From assembly GCA_902727855.1 (NCBI GenBank), contig CACVAS010000058.1, positions 1 through 45,028 on the forward strand: 45,028 bases of DNA. The letters run 5' to 3'. A model generated the notes under the pieces. The model was not told where the DNA came from. It worked only from the letters and a program-made list of their open reading frames with translations, and made no database searches. Of the stretch, positions 34,088 to 43,134 are shown one piece after another (within the stretch, counting starts at the first letter, position 1; each line of letters starts with the position of its first letter). Made by a program: the position numbers and the translations under genes. Source of the stretch: an uncultured Sulfurovum sp. (GTDB taxonomy: Bacteria; Campylobacterota; Campylobacteria; Campylobacterales; Sulfurovaceae).

Positions 34088-35059
34088 TTATAATGTTCCA
34101 TTTTCATACTGTGCACGCATTTTCTCTTTCTCTTTCTCTCGTTTAGCCTTTTTTGCTTCTTTGAGTCTATAGTCAGAAACTGAAAAGCCTAACCACAATA
34201 AGATAGGAGAAGCAACAAAAATAGAAGAGTATGTTCCTACAATAACACCTACAAGTAAAGTAAATGAGAATCCATTAATAATCTCTCCACCAAATAAGAA
34301 CAAGGTCAAGACCACAAAAAATGTGGTAAGTGAAGTCAATGTAGTTCGTGAAAGTGTACGGGTTACAGACTCATCAATAATACTCTCTAATTGAGGGTCT
34401 TTAATTGTATTAATTCCCTCTCTAATACGGTCAAATACAATAATCGTATCATTGAGTGAATACCCTAGTATAGTCAAAAGAGCTGCTAAAATATCTAAGT
34501 TCACTTCTATACCAAACAGCACAATCATTCCCATAGCTATGGTTACATCATGTACCAAAGCCATAATAGAAGCAACTGCAAAACGCCATTCAAATCTTAG
34601 TGATACATAGATAAGAATACCAATAATAGCAAGTATCATTGCCATGAACCCTTGCTGGGCAAACTGTCCACCGATTTTATCACTCACCGTATCATCTCTT
34701 TGAATGATAAAGTTACCTGTAGGTGCAAGAAGTATTTTGAATTTGTCACCAATACTTTGACTTAAGTCCTTGGTTTTTACTTTAGTACGGATAAGCAGTT
34801 CATTGTCATTTCCAAAGTAGGTTACTGATGCACCTTTATACTCTTCTTGTAACTCAATAAGTTGTCTTACTTCATCAATAGGTGCTTTTTTATCATACTT
34901 GATTTGTACAAGTGTCCCACCTGCAAAATCTATACCAAGGTTAAATCCTTTTGTAAAAATAAGTCCAATTGAAATAAGTAGTAGTACAACAGACACTATA
35001 CCAAAACGTTTAGCTTTTTGCATAAGTAGGAGTGGTTTTTTATATTTAAATACTTCCAT
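34088..35059 (-). CDS. secF: protein translocase subunit SecF
   Basis: SecF works with SecD to pull exported proteins through SecYEG using the proton gradient. The 323-residue protein has a first helix (VVLLLISIGLIF), the conserved GFNLGIDFAGGTLVQI at the start of the periplasmic loop, and five later helices with TILGYSLNDTIIVFDRIREG. The C-terminal tail is rich in Lys, Arg and Glu. The start overlaps the end of secD by one base, so the two are translationally coupled. Confidence 0.96.
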   Translation of the reverse strand: MEVFKYKKPLLLMQKAKRFGIVSVVLLLISIGLIFTKGFNLGIDFAGGTLVQIKYDKKAPIDEVRQLIELQEEYKGASVTYFGNDNELLIRTKVKTKDLSQSIGDKFKILLAPTGNFIIQRDDTVSDKIGGQFAQQGFMAMILAIIGILIYVSLRFEWRFAVASIMALVHDVTIAMGMIVLFGIEVNLDILAALLTILGYSLNDTIIVFDRIREGINTIKDPQLESIIDESVTRTLSRTTLTSLTTFFVVLTLFLFGGEIINGFSFTLLVGVIVGTYSSIFVASPILLWLGFSVSDYRLKEAKKAKREKEKEKMRAQYENGTL

Positions 35060-36636
35060 TATTTATTCTCCTCTTTATTGATTCCAAACCAAAATTTGAG
35101 TTTATCTTTTTTCATTTTAGGTAATATCATCTGGTAGATACCATGTGTACCTACAATAGCTGTGAGCATAGAGGCTAAAATACCTATACTCATAGTAAGT
35201 GCAAAACCTTTCAATGGTCCAGTACCATACACATAAAGGACAACCGCTGCAATAAGTGTTGTGACATTTGCATCCCAAATAGCTGTAAAGGCATTGCTAT
35301 ACCCATTTTCTATAGATTTTCCTATAGATTTTCCAGCATGTAATAATTCACGTATACGTTCGTTAATGATAACATTGGCATCAACTGCCATTCCTACGGT
35401 AAGTACAATACCTGCCATACCAGGAAGTGTAAGTGTTGCACCAAAGAGTGACATCACCGCCAATATGAGAAATAAATTTCCAATCAATGCTACATTCGCA
35501 ATAGCACCTGCTATTCCATAATAGAGAAACATAAAGATAACAACAACAATAAACCCAGCAGCCAATGCAATAGAAGATGAAACAATATTATCTGCTCCTA
35601 AGCTAGGGCCTACTTTACGTTTTTCATCAACAAAGACAGGTGCAAGTAAAGAACCTGAACGCAATGCAATGGCCAAATCATGAGCTTCAGCAAGTTTGAA
35701 ATTACCAGAAACCTGTACACGTCCACCACCAATACGTTCGTTAATACTAGGTGCTGAAATGACTTTATTGTCTAAAACAATGGCCATACGTGCACGTGTT
35801 GGGTAAGCAATTTCTGTAAAGTCACCAAATATCTTTGCACCTTGTCCATTTAAAGAAAAGTTAATAACAGGTTGGTTATTTTCATCAAAACCTACTTTTG
35901 CATCCGTTAACATTGAACCATCAAGCACTTGAATTTTACGTAGTAAATATTTTTGAGATGTCTCAATATCTGGAAGTATAATATCTCCAAAAGAAGAAGC
36001 TTCTGCTTCAGACATACTCATCACTCTTGCTGATCTCTCTTCATCCACTGCCATAAGCTGTAAATGAGCTGCACGCTCAATGAGTTTACGTATACGTTGT
36101 TCATCAGCTTGTGTTTTAATACCCGGTATCTCTACTAAAATATTGTCAGCACCTTGTTTTGCAACAGTAGGTTCAGCAAGACCAAATTCGTTAAGTCGTG
36201 AACGTATCGTATCTACAGCTTGCGCAATAGCATTTTGTTTTGTACGTTCTACCTCTTCAGGTGACATTTGCAATGTGTAGTTTAACCCTTCTTCTAAAAG
36301 AGTCATCCCTTCAAAGGTCTCATCAAGTAGTGCTTTTGCTTTTGCAGCATCATCTTTATCTAAAAGTTCAAAAGTAATCGTTTCATCTTCTAAACGTAAA
36401 GCATCAAATATAATCTCTTCATCATCAAACACATATTTGACAGTCGCTGCTATGGACTTCATGCGTGATTCTATGGCGACATCACTTTTCACACCAAGAA
36501 GTAAGTGTAGTCCACCTTGGAGATCTAGACCAAGGTTTATTTTTTTACCCTGATCACTTTGCATTAAAGATGGTATAGAAAATACTATTCCAAAAATGAG
36601 TGCAAAAGCAAACAGCACTACTCTATAATTAAGCAT
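35059..36636 (-). CDS. secD: protein translocase subunit SecD
   Basis: The 525-residue membrane protein begins with a helix and the SecD motif KINLGLDLQGGLHLLLGV. It continues with the large periplasmic P1 region (TIRSRLNEFGLAEPTVAKQG), and a C-terminal block of five helices containing AVDANVIINERIRE. It forms the motor pair with SecF. It overlaps yajC by eight bases and secF by one, giving the usual yajC-secD-secF order. Confidence 0.97.
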   Translation of the reverse strand: MLNYRVVLFAFALIFGIVFSIPSLMQSDQGKKINLGLDLQGGLHLLLGVKSDVAIESRMKSIAATVKYVFDDEEIIFDALRLEDETITFELLDKDDAAKAKALLDETFEGMTLLEEGLNYTLQMSPEEVERTKQNAIAQAVDTIRSRLNEFGLAEPTVAKQGADNILVEIPGIKTQADEQRIRKLIERAAHLQLMAVDEERSARVMSMSEAEASSFGDIILPDIETSQKYLLRKIQVLDGSMLTDAKVGFDENNQPVINFSLNGQGAKIFGDFTEIAYPTRARMAIVLDNKVISAPSINERIGGGRVQVSGNFKLAEAHDLAIALRSGSLLAPVFVDEKRKVGPSLGADNIVSSSIALAAGFIVVVIFMFLYYGIAGAIANVALIGNLFLILAVMSLFGATLTLPGMAGIVLTVGMAVDANVIINERIRELLHAGKSIGKSIENGYSNAFTAIWDANVTTLIAAVVLYVYGTGPLKGFALTMSIGILASMLTAIVGTHGIYQMILPKMKKDKLKFWFGINKEENK

Positions 36637-36916
36637 CTGCTGTTTCTACTTCAACTTTTCTAGAAATAAATGCGTATTCTAGTTTAACTATAGTGTCATC
36701 ATTTAGCTTGATTTTGATAAAATCCTCTTCAGTTTTAACAATTTCAGCAATAAGCCCTCCTGTCGTGACTATTTTGTCACCTTTTTTTAATGCTTCAAGC
36801 ATTGCTTTGTGTGCTTTTTGATGTTTTTGTTGTGGTCGAATAATCAAAAAATAAAATATCGCGAATAAAAGAATAAGTGGTAAAAATGAACCAATCATAC
36901 TGCCTTGCTGTTCCAT
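36629..36916 (-). CDS. yajC: preprotein translocase subunit YajC
   Basis: The 95-residue protein has one N-terminal membrane helix (FLPLILLFAIFYFLII) followed by RPQQKHQKAHKAMLEALKKG and DKIVTTGGLIAEI, the YajC signature. It associates with SecDF. It is the first gene of the translocase operon. Its start is only 11 bp from that of the divergent lnt gene. Confidence 0.96.
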   Translation of the reverse strand: MEQQGSMIGSFLPLILLFAIFYFLIIRPQQKHQKAHKAMLEALKKGDKIVTTGGLIAEIVKTEEDFIKIKLNDDTIVKLEYAFISRKVEVETADA

Positions 36917-36927
36917 AGGAATCCTTC
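36917..36927. promoter_or_regulatory. 11-bp divergent gap holding two overlapping ribosome binding sites
   Basis: AGGAATCCTTC lies between the yajC and lnt start codons. On the plus strand AGGA is seven bases before the lnt ATG. On the minus strand AAGGA is five bases before the yajC ATG. The two sites are complementary parts of one near-palindrome. The promoters of each gene must therefore lie inside the other gene. Confidence 0.75.
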
Positions 36928-38193
36928 ATGAATAAAATTAGACAATATTTTAGCAAAGTTACATTAATAGAAGGCTTTTTCATCGCCTTACTGGGTTCTG
37001 GGTTTATCTACCTAAACCACTGGGGTATCTCTTATCCATTTGTGAATACTATACTTGCTCTAGCTACACTGTTTTTACTTCTTCGTACCAATACCAAGTC
37101 ATGGTTTTGGTATGGTGCATTTACAGGTATTTTATGGTTTTGGTGGATTGTTTTAAGTTTTAATCACTACGGTATGGTCTGGGCTATACCTATAGGACTA
37201 CTTGTGATTTCCCTCACCTACGCGATAGTGTTTTGGTTTATCTCCAAAATTGCATCTCTATTTGAAACACAATCCGTTTTACTACCCTTACTTGTAAAGT
37301 CTTTAGGACTTTTAACCATAAGCTACTTACACCCTTTTGGCTTTGACTGGCTCAAGCCAGAATTGATGTTTGTTGAATCTTACATTGGCATAGAAAAATG
37401 GCAATTTTTATTGGTACTACTTTCTATTGTATTAGCCCTTTGGAAACAAAATGTATTGTTTCTTCTATTAATTATTTTTGCCTACTCTCCTAGTAAGTCC
37501 CTTGTGACATACAGCGATACCAATCTACAACTAGTACAAACACACACGACAGTCACTGACAAATGGAACCCCACTTTACACCAAAAACAGTTTAGTGCTC
37601 TCTTGCAAACGATAGACAGTGCCATACACAATGCACAACCTACAATTGTACTTCCTGAATCTGTCTTTCCAATATTTTTAAACCGTGAACCCTATTTGTT
37701 AGATGCACTCAAACAAAGAGCGCAAAAAATCAATATTATTACCGGTGCTCTCTATCTCGATCATAATACCCCTAGAAACTCTACGTATATTTTTACAAAA
37801 AACAATCTGCAAATAGCTAACAAAGTATTACTTGTGCCTTTTGGTGAGAGCAATCCACTTCCAAACTTTCTAAGTAAATGGGTCAATGATGTTTTTTATG
37901 ATGGTGCTATAGACTATGAAGCCAGTGCAGAAATTACAGACTATCAAATAGACGGTGTAACCTACAGAAATGCCATTTGTTTTGAGGCTACCAGTGAAGC
38001 ACTCTACAAAGGCACCCCAAAAAATATGATAGTCTTAAGTAACAACGGCTGGTTCACCCCATCCATTGAACCTACGTTACAAAAATTATTATTACAATAT
38101 TATAATCTTAAATATGGAACAACTATTTATCATGCAGTCAATATGTCAGACTCATATGTAGTAAGAAACAGGGACTACATAAAGAGTAAATAG
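36928..38193 (+). CDS. lnt: apolipoprotein N-acyltransferase
   Basis: Lnt adds the third acyl chain to lipoproteins in the inner membrane. The 421-residue protein has about six membrane helices in the first 190 residues and a nitrilase-fold domain after that. The catalytic Glu is in IVLPESVFP, the Lys in NKVLLVPFGESNPLP, and the nucleophile Cys in NAICFEATSE. The protein is shorter than the E. coli enzyme (about 510), as is usual in this phylum. The facing yajC operon leaves only 11 bp of upstream sequence. Confidence 0.93.
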   Translation: MNKIRQYFSKVTLIEGFFIALLGSGFIYLNHWGISYPFVNTILALATLFLLLRTNTKSWFWYGAFTGILWFWWIVLSFNHYGMVWAIPIGLLVISLTYAIVFWFISKIASLFETQSVLLPLLVKSLGLLTISYLHPFGFDWLKPELMFVESYIGIEKWQFLLVLLSIVLALWKQNVLFLLLIIFAYSPSKSLVTYSDTNLQLVQTHTTVTDKWNPTLHQKQFSALLQTIDSAIHNAQPTIVLPESVFPIFLNREPYLLDALKQRAQKINIITGALYLDHNTPRNSTYIFTKNNLQIANKVLLVPFGESNPLPNFLSKWVNDVFYDGAIDYEASAEITDYQIDGVTYRNAICFEATSEALYKGTPKNMIVLSNNGWFTPSIEPTLQKLLLQYYNLKYGTTIYHAVNMSDSYVVRNRDYIKSK

Positions 38194-38241
38194 AGAGTAA
38201 ACTATAGTTGTTATTATGGGTACTACTCAGAATAAGTGCCC

Positions 38242-39609
38242 TTATATATAAAATTTTGAACTACGTAATAATTTCAAAGCATAGGCTATATTTTCCTTTA
38301 ACATATCTTCATGTTCACATAAAAGTGTCTCAATATCTAAAGTTTGGGTGTCAGACCCTTCTTGAATATTTGAGAGTAAAAGAGCGCGTTCTTTACAATT
38401 TTTGTACTCACGTAGTGGCTTTAAAAGTGAATTCAGCTCATCTAAAATTCTTTGTGCTTTTTTTTCTCCTAAGACATGAAAAAAATCCTCTATAAATGTT
38501 TGAAGTGTATCTATACTGAGGTAAACGTTGTCAAGAGTCTCATCATCATAGCCTTTTGCAGTGTCTGCTAACAGTATTTCAAAATTTTTAAAACGTTTTC
38601 TAGTGACATCTTTAATCTCTTCTTCTAACGAGATATATTTGTGATTTTCGTATGACTGTATCTCTTGTGTTAAAATATGCATCATTTGCGCAAAAGATTT
38701 AGAAGAGAGCATCTCTATTGTACGTTGTTCTTCTTCAATAACTCGGGTTTTCAACGCACTGTATAGTGCTAACTTAATATCTTCACGCGTCACACACAGC
38801 TCATTCAAAAAGTAAAGATACCTCAACGTTTTTGTCTCTTCATAATAACGCCCAAACAACTCCATACAGAGATGTTGTGCCTTTGTCGTTAAAAGATCTG
38901 GAAAGATCTCCAGCATGGTTTTTGTACGATGTAACAAAATACGTAAACGGTGCAATGTTGAGGCAAACTGTTTTGCTTGAAAACTTACTTTATAATGATG
39001 TATCAAACGTATATTTCTATAGAGTATTAGCCGAACACCATCATAGGTATAAACATTTTTTGGCACTCTCCAAAAAAAGAGGTTTGGTGCCACAAAAGCG
39101 TCTATTTTATCAAAAAGCTTCTGAATATTATATTCCAGAGGCTTGGCGCCCAGGGCAAGTGTTTTAGAGCTATATTTGGCATCATAATCAATATTTTTAA
39201 AAATAAAAGGGTCTAACATAGAGATAATTTTTGAATCTCTCACTGCTTTGTCATTCTCAAAGACACCAATAAAAATGTATAAATCTTTCAATTCTTCTAA
39301 ATACTTTTCAATAACATATCTCTTTTCGTCTATGGTGATTGTATGAGATTGTTTTACAATCACTCTACCTATACGATATTTAGACTGGGATTCATACATG
39401 GTAGAAGATATCATAGATACCTTTGTTTGATTTGTTGGAGATATTCTTACTTCTACGTAAGTAGCAGGGGAAGACTTCATATAATAGCAGACATTGTCAC
39501 CATAGGTAGAGATATAGTACTGTTCGATTTTATTTACTGTAGTTGGATATTTTTCAAACCAACGCTCAATGTCAGATGATACTAAAAATGTGTGTTGTAT
39601 ATTATTCAT
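38242..39609 (-). CDS. CHAD domain protein with CYTH-like N-terminus
   Basis: The first 170 residues are strand-rich and resemble a diverged CYTH (triphosphate tunnel) domain. VEVRISPTNQTKVSMIS and RYVIEKYLEELKDLYIFIGVF give the alternating charged pattern. The remainder is an alpha-helical CHAD domain with conserved His and Lys/Arg positions, for example LHRLRILLHRTKTMLEIF. CHAD domains bind polyphosphate. The classic CYTH ExExK start is not clear, so enzymatic activity is doubtful. The gene is alone on its strand between lnt and yidD. Confidence 0.78.
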   Translation of the reverse strand: MNNIQHTFLVSSDIERWFEKYPTTVNKIEQYYISTYGDNVCYYMKSSPATYVEVRISPTNQTKVSMISSTMYESQSKYRIGRVIVKQSHTITIDEKRYVIEKYLEELKDLYIFIGVFENDKAVRDSKIISMLDPFIFKNIDYDAKYSSKTLALGAKPLEYNIQKLFDKIDAFVAPNLFFWRVPKNVYTYDGVRLILYRNIRLIHHYKVSFQAKQFASTLHRLRILLHRTKTMLEIFPDLLTTKAQHLCMELFGRYYEETKTLRYLYFLNELCVTREDIKLALYSALKTRVIEEEQRTIEMLSSKSFAQMMHILTQEIQSYENHKYISLEEEIKDVTRKRFKNFEILLADTAKGYDDETLDNVYLSIDTLQTFIEDFFHVLGEKKAQRILDELNSLLKPLREYKNCKERALLLSNIQEGSDTQTLDIETLLCEHEDMLKENIAYALKLLRSSKFYI

Positions 39610-39667
39610 GCCGATGATTATATCACAATAAAATTGACTCTCACTCTCTTTTTAACTATAATCCATT

Positions 39668-40036
39668 ATGAAAAATGTCTACCTAGCTCCTATCAAAGCC
39701 TACCAATACATCTCAAAAATGTTACCAGCATCCTGTCGATATTATCCTAGTTGTTCTGAGTATGCTTCGTGGCAATTTGAATTTAATCATCCGTCACGCG
39801 CATTTGTTGCTTCTTCTCTTCGTATTTTACGATGTAACCAACTTTTTAAAGGAGGGATTGACTACCCCTTGGTACGTACTAACCCACATAAGTGTTTTAA
39901 CTCACTTAAACCTAACTGCATTTATAGTAAAATATCTATACATTATTGGCTTGTTCCGAAGAGTACAGAGCCAACAAATAAAGACTACTATGTCATAAAG
40001 GATTTTGATGTCATTAACGCTAAATACACCCCTTGA
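39668..40036 (+). CDS. yidD: membrane protein insertion efficiency factor YidD
   Basis: YidD helps YidC insert proteins in the inner membrane. The core is clear: LAPIKAYQYISKMLPASCRYYPSCSEYA with three conserved Cys (residues 11-38 or so), then SSLRILRCNQLFKGGIDY. The family core ends near residue 75. About 45 further residues form an unusual tail whose last codons overlap the start of pyrC by 29 bases. In most bacteria yidD lies between rnpA and yidC; here neither is nearby. Confidence 0.9.
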   Translation: MKNVYLAPIKAYQYISKMLPASCRYYPSCSEYASWQFEFNHPSRAFVASSLRILRCNQLFKGGIDYPLVRTNPHKCFNSLKPNCIYSKISIHYWLVPKSTEPTNKDYYVIKDFDVINAKYTP

Positions 40037-41006
40037 TATGCACCTACACTTAAGAGATGGTGAGATGCTTACACATATTGCCAAATCTAGTGGTAAAACT
40101 TTTTCAGGTGCTATAATTATGCCTAACCTAGTACCACCAGTGTGTACAAAAGAAGACGTCTTAGCCTATCAAGAACGTATAAACACTGCCATGGGAGAAG
40201 AAGTATTTACACCCTATATGACACTCTTTTTTAAACCTAGTTATGACAAAGCATTCTTAAGCTCAGTAAGAGATACTATAACAGCTGTAAAACTGTATCC
40301 AGCTGGTATTACCACCAACTCTGAGGGTGGTGTCAGTGGTTTTGATGTTGAGGAGTTACGCCCAACACTTGAAGCGATGAGTGAACTCAACATACCACTG
40401 TGTGTCCATGGTGAAACAAATGGTTTTGTCATGGACAGAGAGACAGAGTTTGCATCTATTTATGAACGATTGGCAACTGCATTTCCAAAACTTAAAATCA
40501 TTATGGAACATATTACAACAAGAAGTTCTGTTGATTTACTAGGTAAGTTTGATAATCTTTATGCAACTATCACACTTCATCATCTGCTTATTACACTCGA
40601 TGATGTAGCAGGGGGTATGTTACAACCACATCTTTTCTGTAAACCTATTGCAAAGCGTCCTGAAGATAGAGATGCCCTTCTAGAAGTAGCCCTCAATGCC
40701 CACCCAAAAGTGATGTTTGGTTCAGACTCGGCACCACATCCTAAAGAAGCAAAAGAAGCTTGTGGGTGCGCAGCAGGTGTCTTTACTGCACCTATAGCTC
40801 TCCAAGTGCTTGCAGAACTCTTTGAAAAACATGATGCATTAGAGAATCTCCAAGATTTTATTTGCACAAATGCACAAAACATTTATGGGGTTAGACCACC
40901 TTCAAAAACAATTACTTTGGAGAAGATACCTTTTCAAGTACCATCAGACTATAATGGTGTTGTACCCATCTATGCAAATCAAGAGATAGCCTACAGCATT
41001 GTGTAA
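40008..41006 (+). CDS. pyrC: dihydroorotase
   Basis: PyrC closes carbamoyl-aspartate to dihydroorotate in pyrimidine synthesis. The 332-residue protein is of the class II type. It has the metal-binding DMHLHLRDG at the start, the carbamylated Lys in AVKLYPAGITTNSEGG, His residues in LCVHGE and IMEHITTR, and the catalytic Asp in MFGSDSAPHP. I start at the ATG at 40008, with AAAGGA just upstream, rather than the TTG three bases earlier. Translation may be coupled to yidD through the overlap. Confidence 0.94.
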   Translation: MSLTLNTPLDMHLHLRDGEMLTHIAKSSGKTFSGAIIMPNLVPPVCTKEDVLAYQERINTAMGEEVFTPYMTLFFKPSYDKAFLSSVRDTITAVKLYPAGITTNSEGGVSGFDVEELRPTLEAMSELNIPLCVHGETNGFVMDRETEFASIYERLATAFPKLKIIMEHITTRSSVDLLGKFDNLYATITLHHLLITLDDVAGGMLQPHLFCKPIAKRPEDRDALLEVALNAHPKVMFGSDSAPHPKEAKEACGCAAGVFTAPIALQVLAELFEKHDALENLQDFICTNAQNIYGVRPPSKTITLEKIPFQVPSDYNGVVPIYANQEIAYSIV

Positions 41007-41106
41007 ATCTCTACGTATACATTAATAGTTGAGGAATGCTGCGCTTAAAAAGCACTAACTAAAAGGTAATTTGCTACTATAAGCAAAATGAATTAAAGGT
41101 AAATCA

Positions 41107-42030
41107 ATGATTGCAAACTCTATTGAAGAACTCATAGGTAATACACCTTTGGTGAAAATCAATACACTTTCCCAAGAGACAGGTACTACTATTTTGGGGA
41201 AATGTGAATTTATGAATCCAACCTCATCAGTGAAAGATCGTATTGCCTTTAATATGATACACGAAGCGTTAAAATCTGGTGAGATTGATGAAAACACAAC
41301 TATCATTGAACCTACTTCTGGTAATACAGGTATTGGTCTAGCAGCTATTTGTGCCGCACAAGGGCTAAAACTCATACTTACCATGCCCGAATCTATGAGT
41401 ATTGAGCGTCGTAAAATACTATTACATTTAGGTGCTAAGCTTGTTTTAACACCCGCAGAACAAGGCATGGGTGGTGCCATTGAGAAAGCAGATGACTTAG
41501 AAAAAGAGTTAAACAATGCAAAAGTTTTGCAACAGTTCAATAACCTTAACAATCCTGATATTCACAGAAAAACAACTGCCTTAGAAATACTAGAAGATAT
41601 GCAAGAAACTGGGCTAGATATCTTTGTGGCTGCCGTTGGTACAGGGGGAACACTCACAGGCACAGGTGAAGTATTAAAAGCTCACAATGACAACATAGAG
41701 ATTATTGCCGTTGAACCAGAAAGCTCACAAGTACTTGCAGGAAAAAGTGCAGGACCTCACAAAATACAAGGTATTGGTGCAGGTTTTGTTCCTAGTATAT
41801 TAAATACAAAAGTCTATAGTGAAATTGTTCCCGTAAGTAATGAAGCGTCATTTGCTATGGCAAAAAAGGTAGCAAAAGAAGAAGGACTACTCATAGGTAT
41901 CTCGGCTGGGGCAAACTTACATGCAGCAAAAACCATCGCTTTACGTCCAGAAAACAAAGGTAAAACCATTATTACTGTCCTGTGTGATACAGCAGAACGT
42001 TACCTCTCTACAGAGCTATTTGACGAGTAA
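41107..42030 (+). CDS. cysK: cysteine synthase (O-acetylserine sulfhydrylase)
   Basis: The enzyme joins O-acetylserine and sulfide to give cysteine, using PLP. The 307-residue protein has the PLP Lys in TSSVKDRIAFNMI, the substrate loop TSGNTGIGLA, the phosphate-binding GTGGTLTGTGE, and EGLLIGISAGANL near the end. Its length and motifs fit CysK better than CysM, though the two are hard to separate by eye. It overlaps the class IV aminotransferase-like gene by one base (TAATG). AAAGGT precedes the start. Confidence 0.92.
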   Translation: MIANSIEELIGNTPLVKINTLSQETGTTILGKCEFMNPTSSVKDRIAFNMIHEALKSGEIDENTTIIEPTSGNTGIGLAAICAAQGLKLILTMPESMSIERRKILLHLGAKLVLTPAEQGMGGAIEKADDLEKELNNAKVLQQFNNLNNPDIHRKTTALEILEDMQETGLDIFVAAVGTGGTLTGTGEVLKAHNDNIEIIAVEPESSQVLAGKSAGPHKIQGIGAGFVPSILNTKVYSEIVPVSNEASFAMAKKVAKEEGLLIGISAGANLHAAKTIALRPENKGKTIITVLCDTAERYLSTELFDE

Positions 42031-42653
42031 TGTCCACAACTTTACTTTTTGAAACCATTAAAATTGATGAAGGCAAGATTTTCAACTTGTCTTACCATCA
42101 AGAGCGTATGGATGAAAGTAGAAAAAAACTTTTTTTAACCCAAAATACTATACATTTAAAAGACCATATACATCCTCCCAAAAAGGGGCTTTACAAATGT
42201 CGCATCGTATATGCAGAAAACATATATAGCATTGAATACATCCCCTACAAAAAAAAACAAGTTCACTCACTTAAGATTGTCTCTTCTCCCATAAAGTATG
42301 AACACAAATATGTCGATAGAAAAACGATTAATAATCTTCTATCTGTATGTAATGATGCAGATGATATTCTCATAGAACATAATGGTTACATCTGCGATAC
42401 AAGTATTGCCAATATAGCTTTTTTTGATGGTAAAAGATGGTATACACCTGAAAAACCTCTACTTAAAGGAACCATGCGTGCTAAACTTATTGATGAAGGT
42501 TTGTTGAAAACAAAAAAAATTAAAAGTTCTGAAATAGGTAACTACACACAAGTAGCTCTAATGAATGCTATGATAGGATTTAATGTTATTACAGATGCTA
42601 AAGTCACTCATAACCATACACTACATCACCTAAGGAGTCATTATGACTATTGA
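42030..42653 (+). CDS. aminotransferase class IV family protein, PabC-like
   Basis: The 207-residue protein resembles fold-type IV PLP enzymes such as aminodeoxychorismate lyase. FETIKIDEGKIFNLSYHQER gives the conserved start, KYVDRKTINNLL gives the probable PLP Lys, and DDILIEHNGYICDTSIANIA and PLLKGTMRAKLIDEG give the Glu/Asn and phosphate-binding motifs. It is shorter than typical PabC (about 270). A role in folate synthesis is plausible but unproven. It is coupled to cysK by a one-base overlap and to the next gene by 11 bases. Confidence 0.82.
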   Translation: MSTTLLFETIKIDEGKIFNLSYHQERMDESRKKLFLTQNTIHLKDHIHPPKKGLYKCRIVYAENIYSIEYIPYKKKQVHSLKIVSSPIKYEHKYVDRKTINNLLSVCNDADDILIEHNGYICDTSIANIAFFDGKRWYTPEKPLLKGTMRAKLIDEGLLKTKKIKSSEIGNYTQVALMNAMIGFNVITDAKVTHNHTLHHLRSHYDY

Positions 42654-43107
42654 TATTTTGCAAACACTTGAATACAAAAAAATCATGGCAGAGCACCTTG
42701 CGCATACCATTGATTATCTATTTGAATTAAATCAAGAATTTGCATTGGTATGCGAAGTCAAGCATATTGGTTTTGAGCCTAATCTTCCTGAAGATATACT
42801 AGATACGTTCAATGATGTAGTGATGTTTATTATCAATAATTATGCTTTTGAATCAGCAAAACTAGAAAAAGGGTATTTTTCTTTTGAATCAGGATTTGGG
42901 GACCAAAATATTGGTGCAACTGTGCATATTCCTATTTTAGCTATTCAACAAATTGTAGTCAATGAAGTACCCATACTTTTTAACCTTGCAGAGCACACTA
43001 ATATAAAAAGTTTGGAGAACCAAGATAAAAGTATCTCACAAAAAAATTCTATGGCAGCACTACTAAAAAATCCTAAAAATCAAAAACTTTTAAAAAAGAA
43101 AAAGTAA
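42643..43107 (+). CDS. SspB-like protein, possible ClpXP adaptor
   Basis: The 154-residue protein has not been named in this context as far as I know. Its central part follows the SspB pattern: an N-terminal helix (HLAHTIDYLFELN), EVKHIGFEPNLP in place of the SspB DVTxxGVxVP strand, FIINNYAFESAKLEKGYFSF in place of LNIAPRAVxNLxLxNDxxxF, then GDQNIGATVHIPILAIQQI in place of the GG-VPxxAVxAI region. The end is Lys-rich (NPKNQKLLKKKK), where SspB has its ClpX-docking tail. The match is by eye and position by position, so it is a proposal. It is the last gene of the cysK cluster. Confidence 0.55.
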   Translation: MTIDILQTLEYKKIMAEHLAHTIDYLFELNQEFALVCEVKHIGFEPNLPEDILDTFNDVVMFIINNYAFESAKLEKGYFSFESGFGDQNIGATVHIPILAIQQIVVNEVPILFNLAEHTNIKSLENQDKSISQKNSMAALLKNPKNQKLLKKKK

Positions 43108-43134
43108 ACCCTTTAAGAGTTTTTATCATATGAC

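Noticed and set aside
41055..41552. 165-residue minus-strand frame opposite cysK
   Set aside because: It is Ser/Phe-rich and antisense to the strongly conserved cysteine synthase, as expected for a shadow frame.
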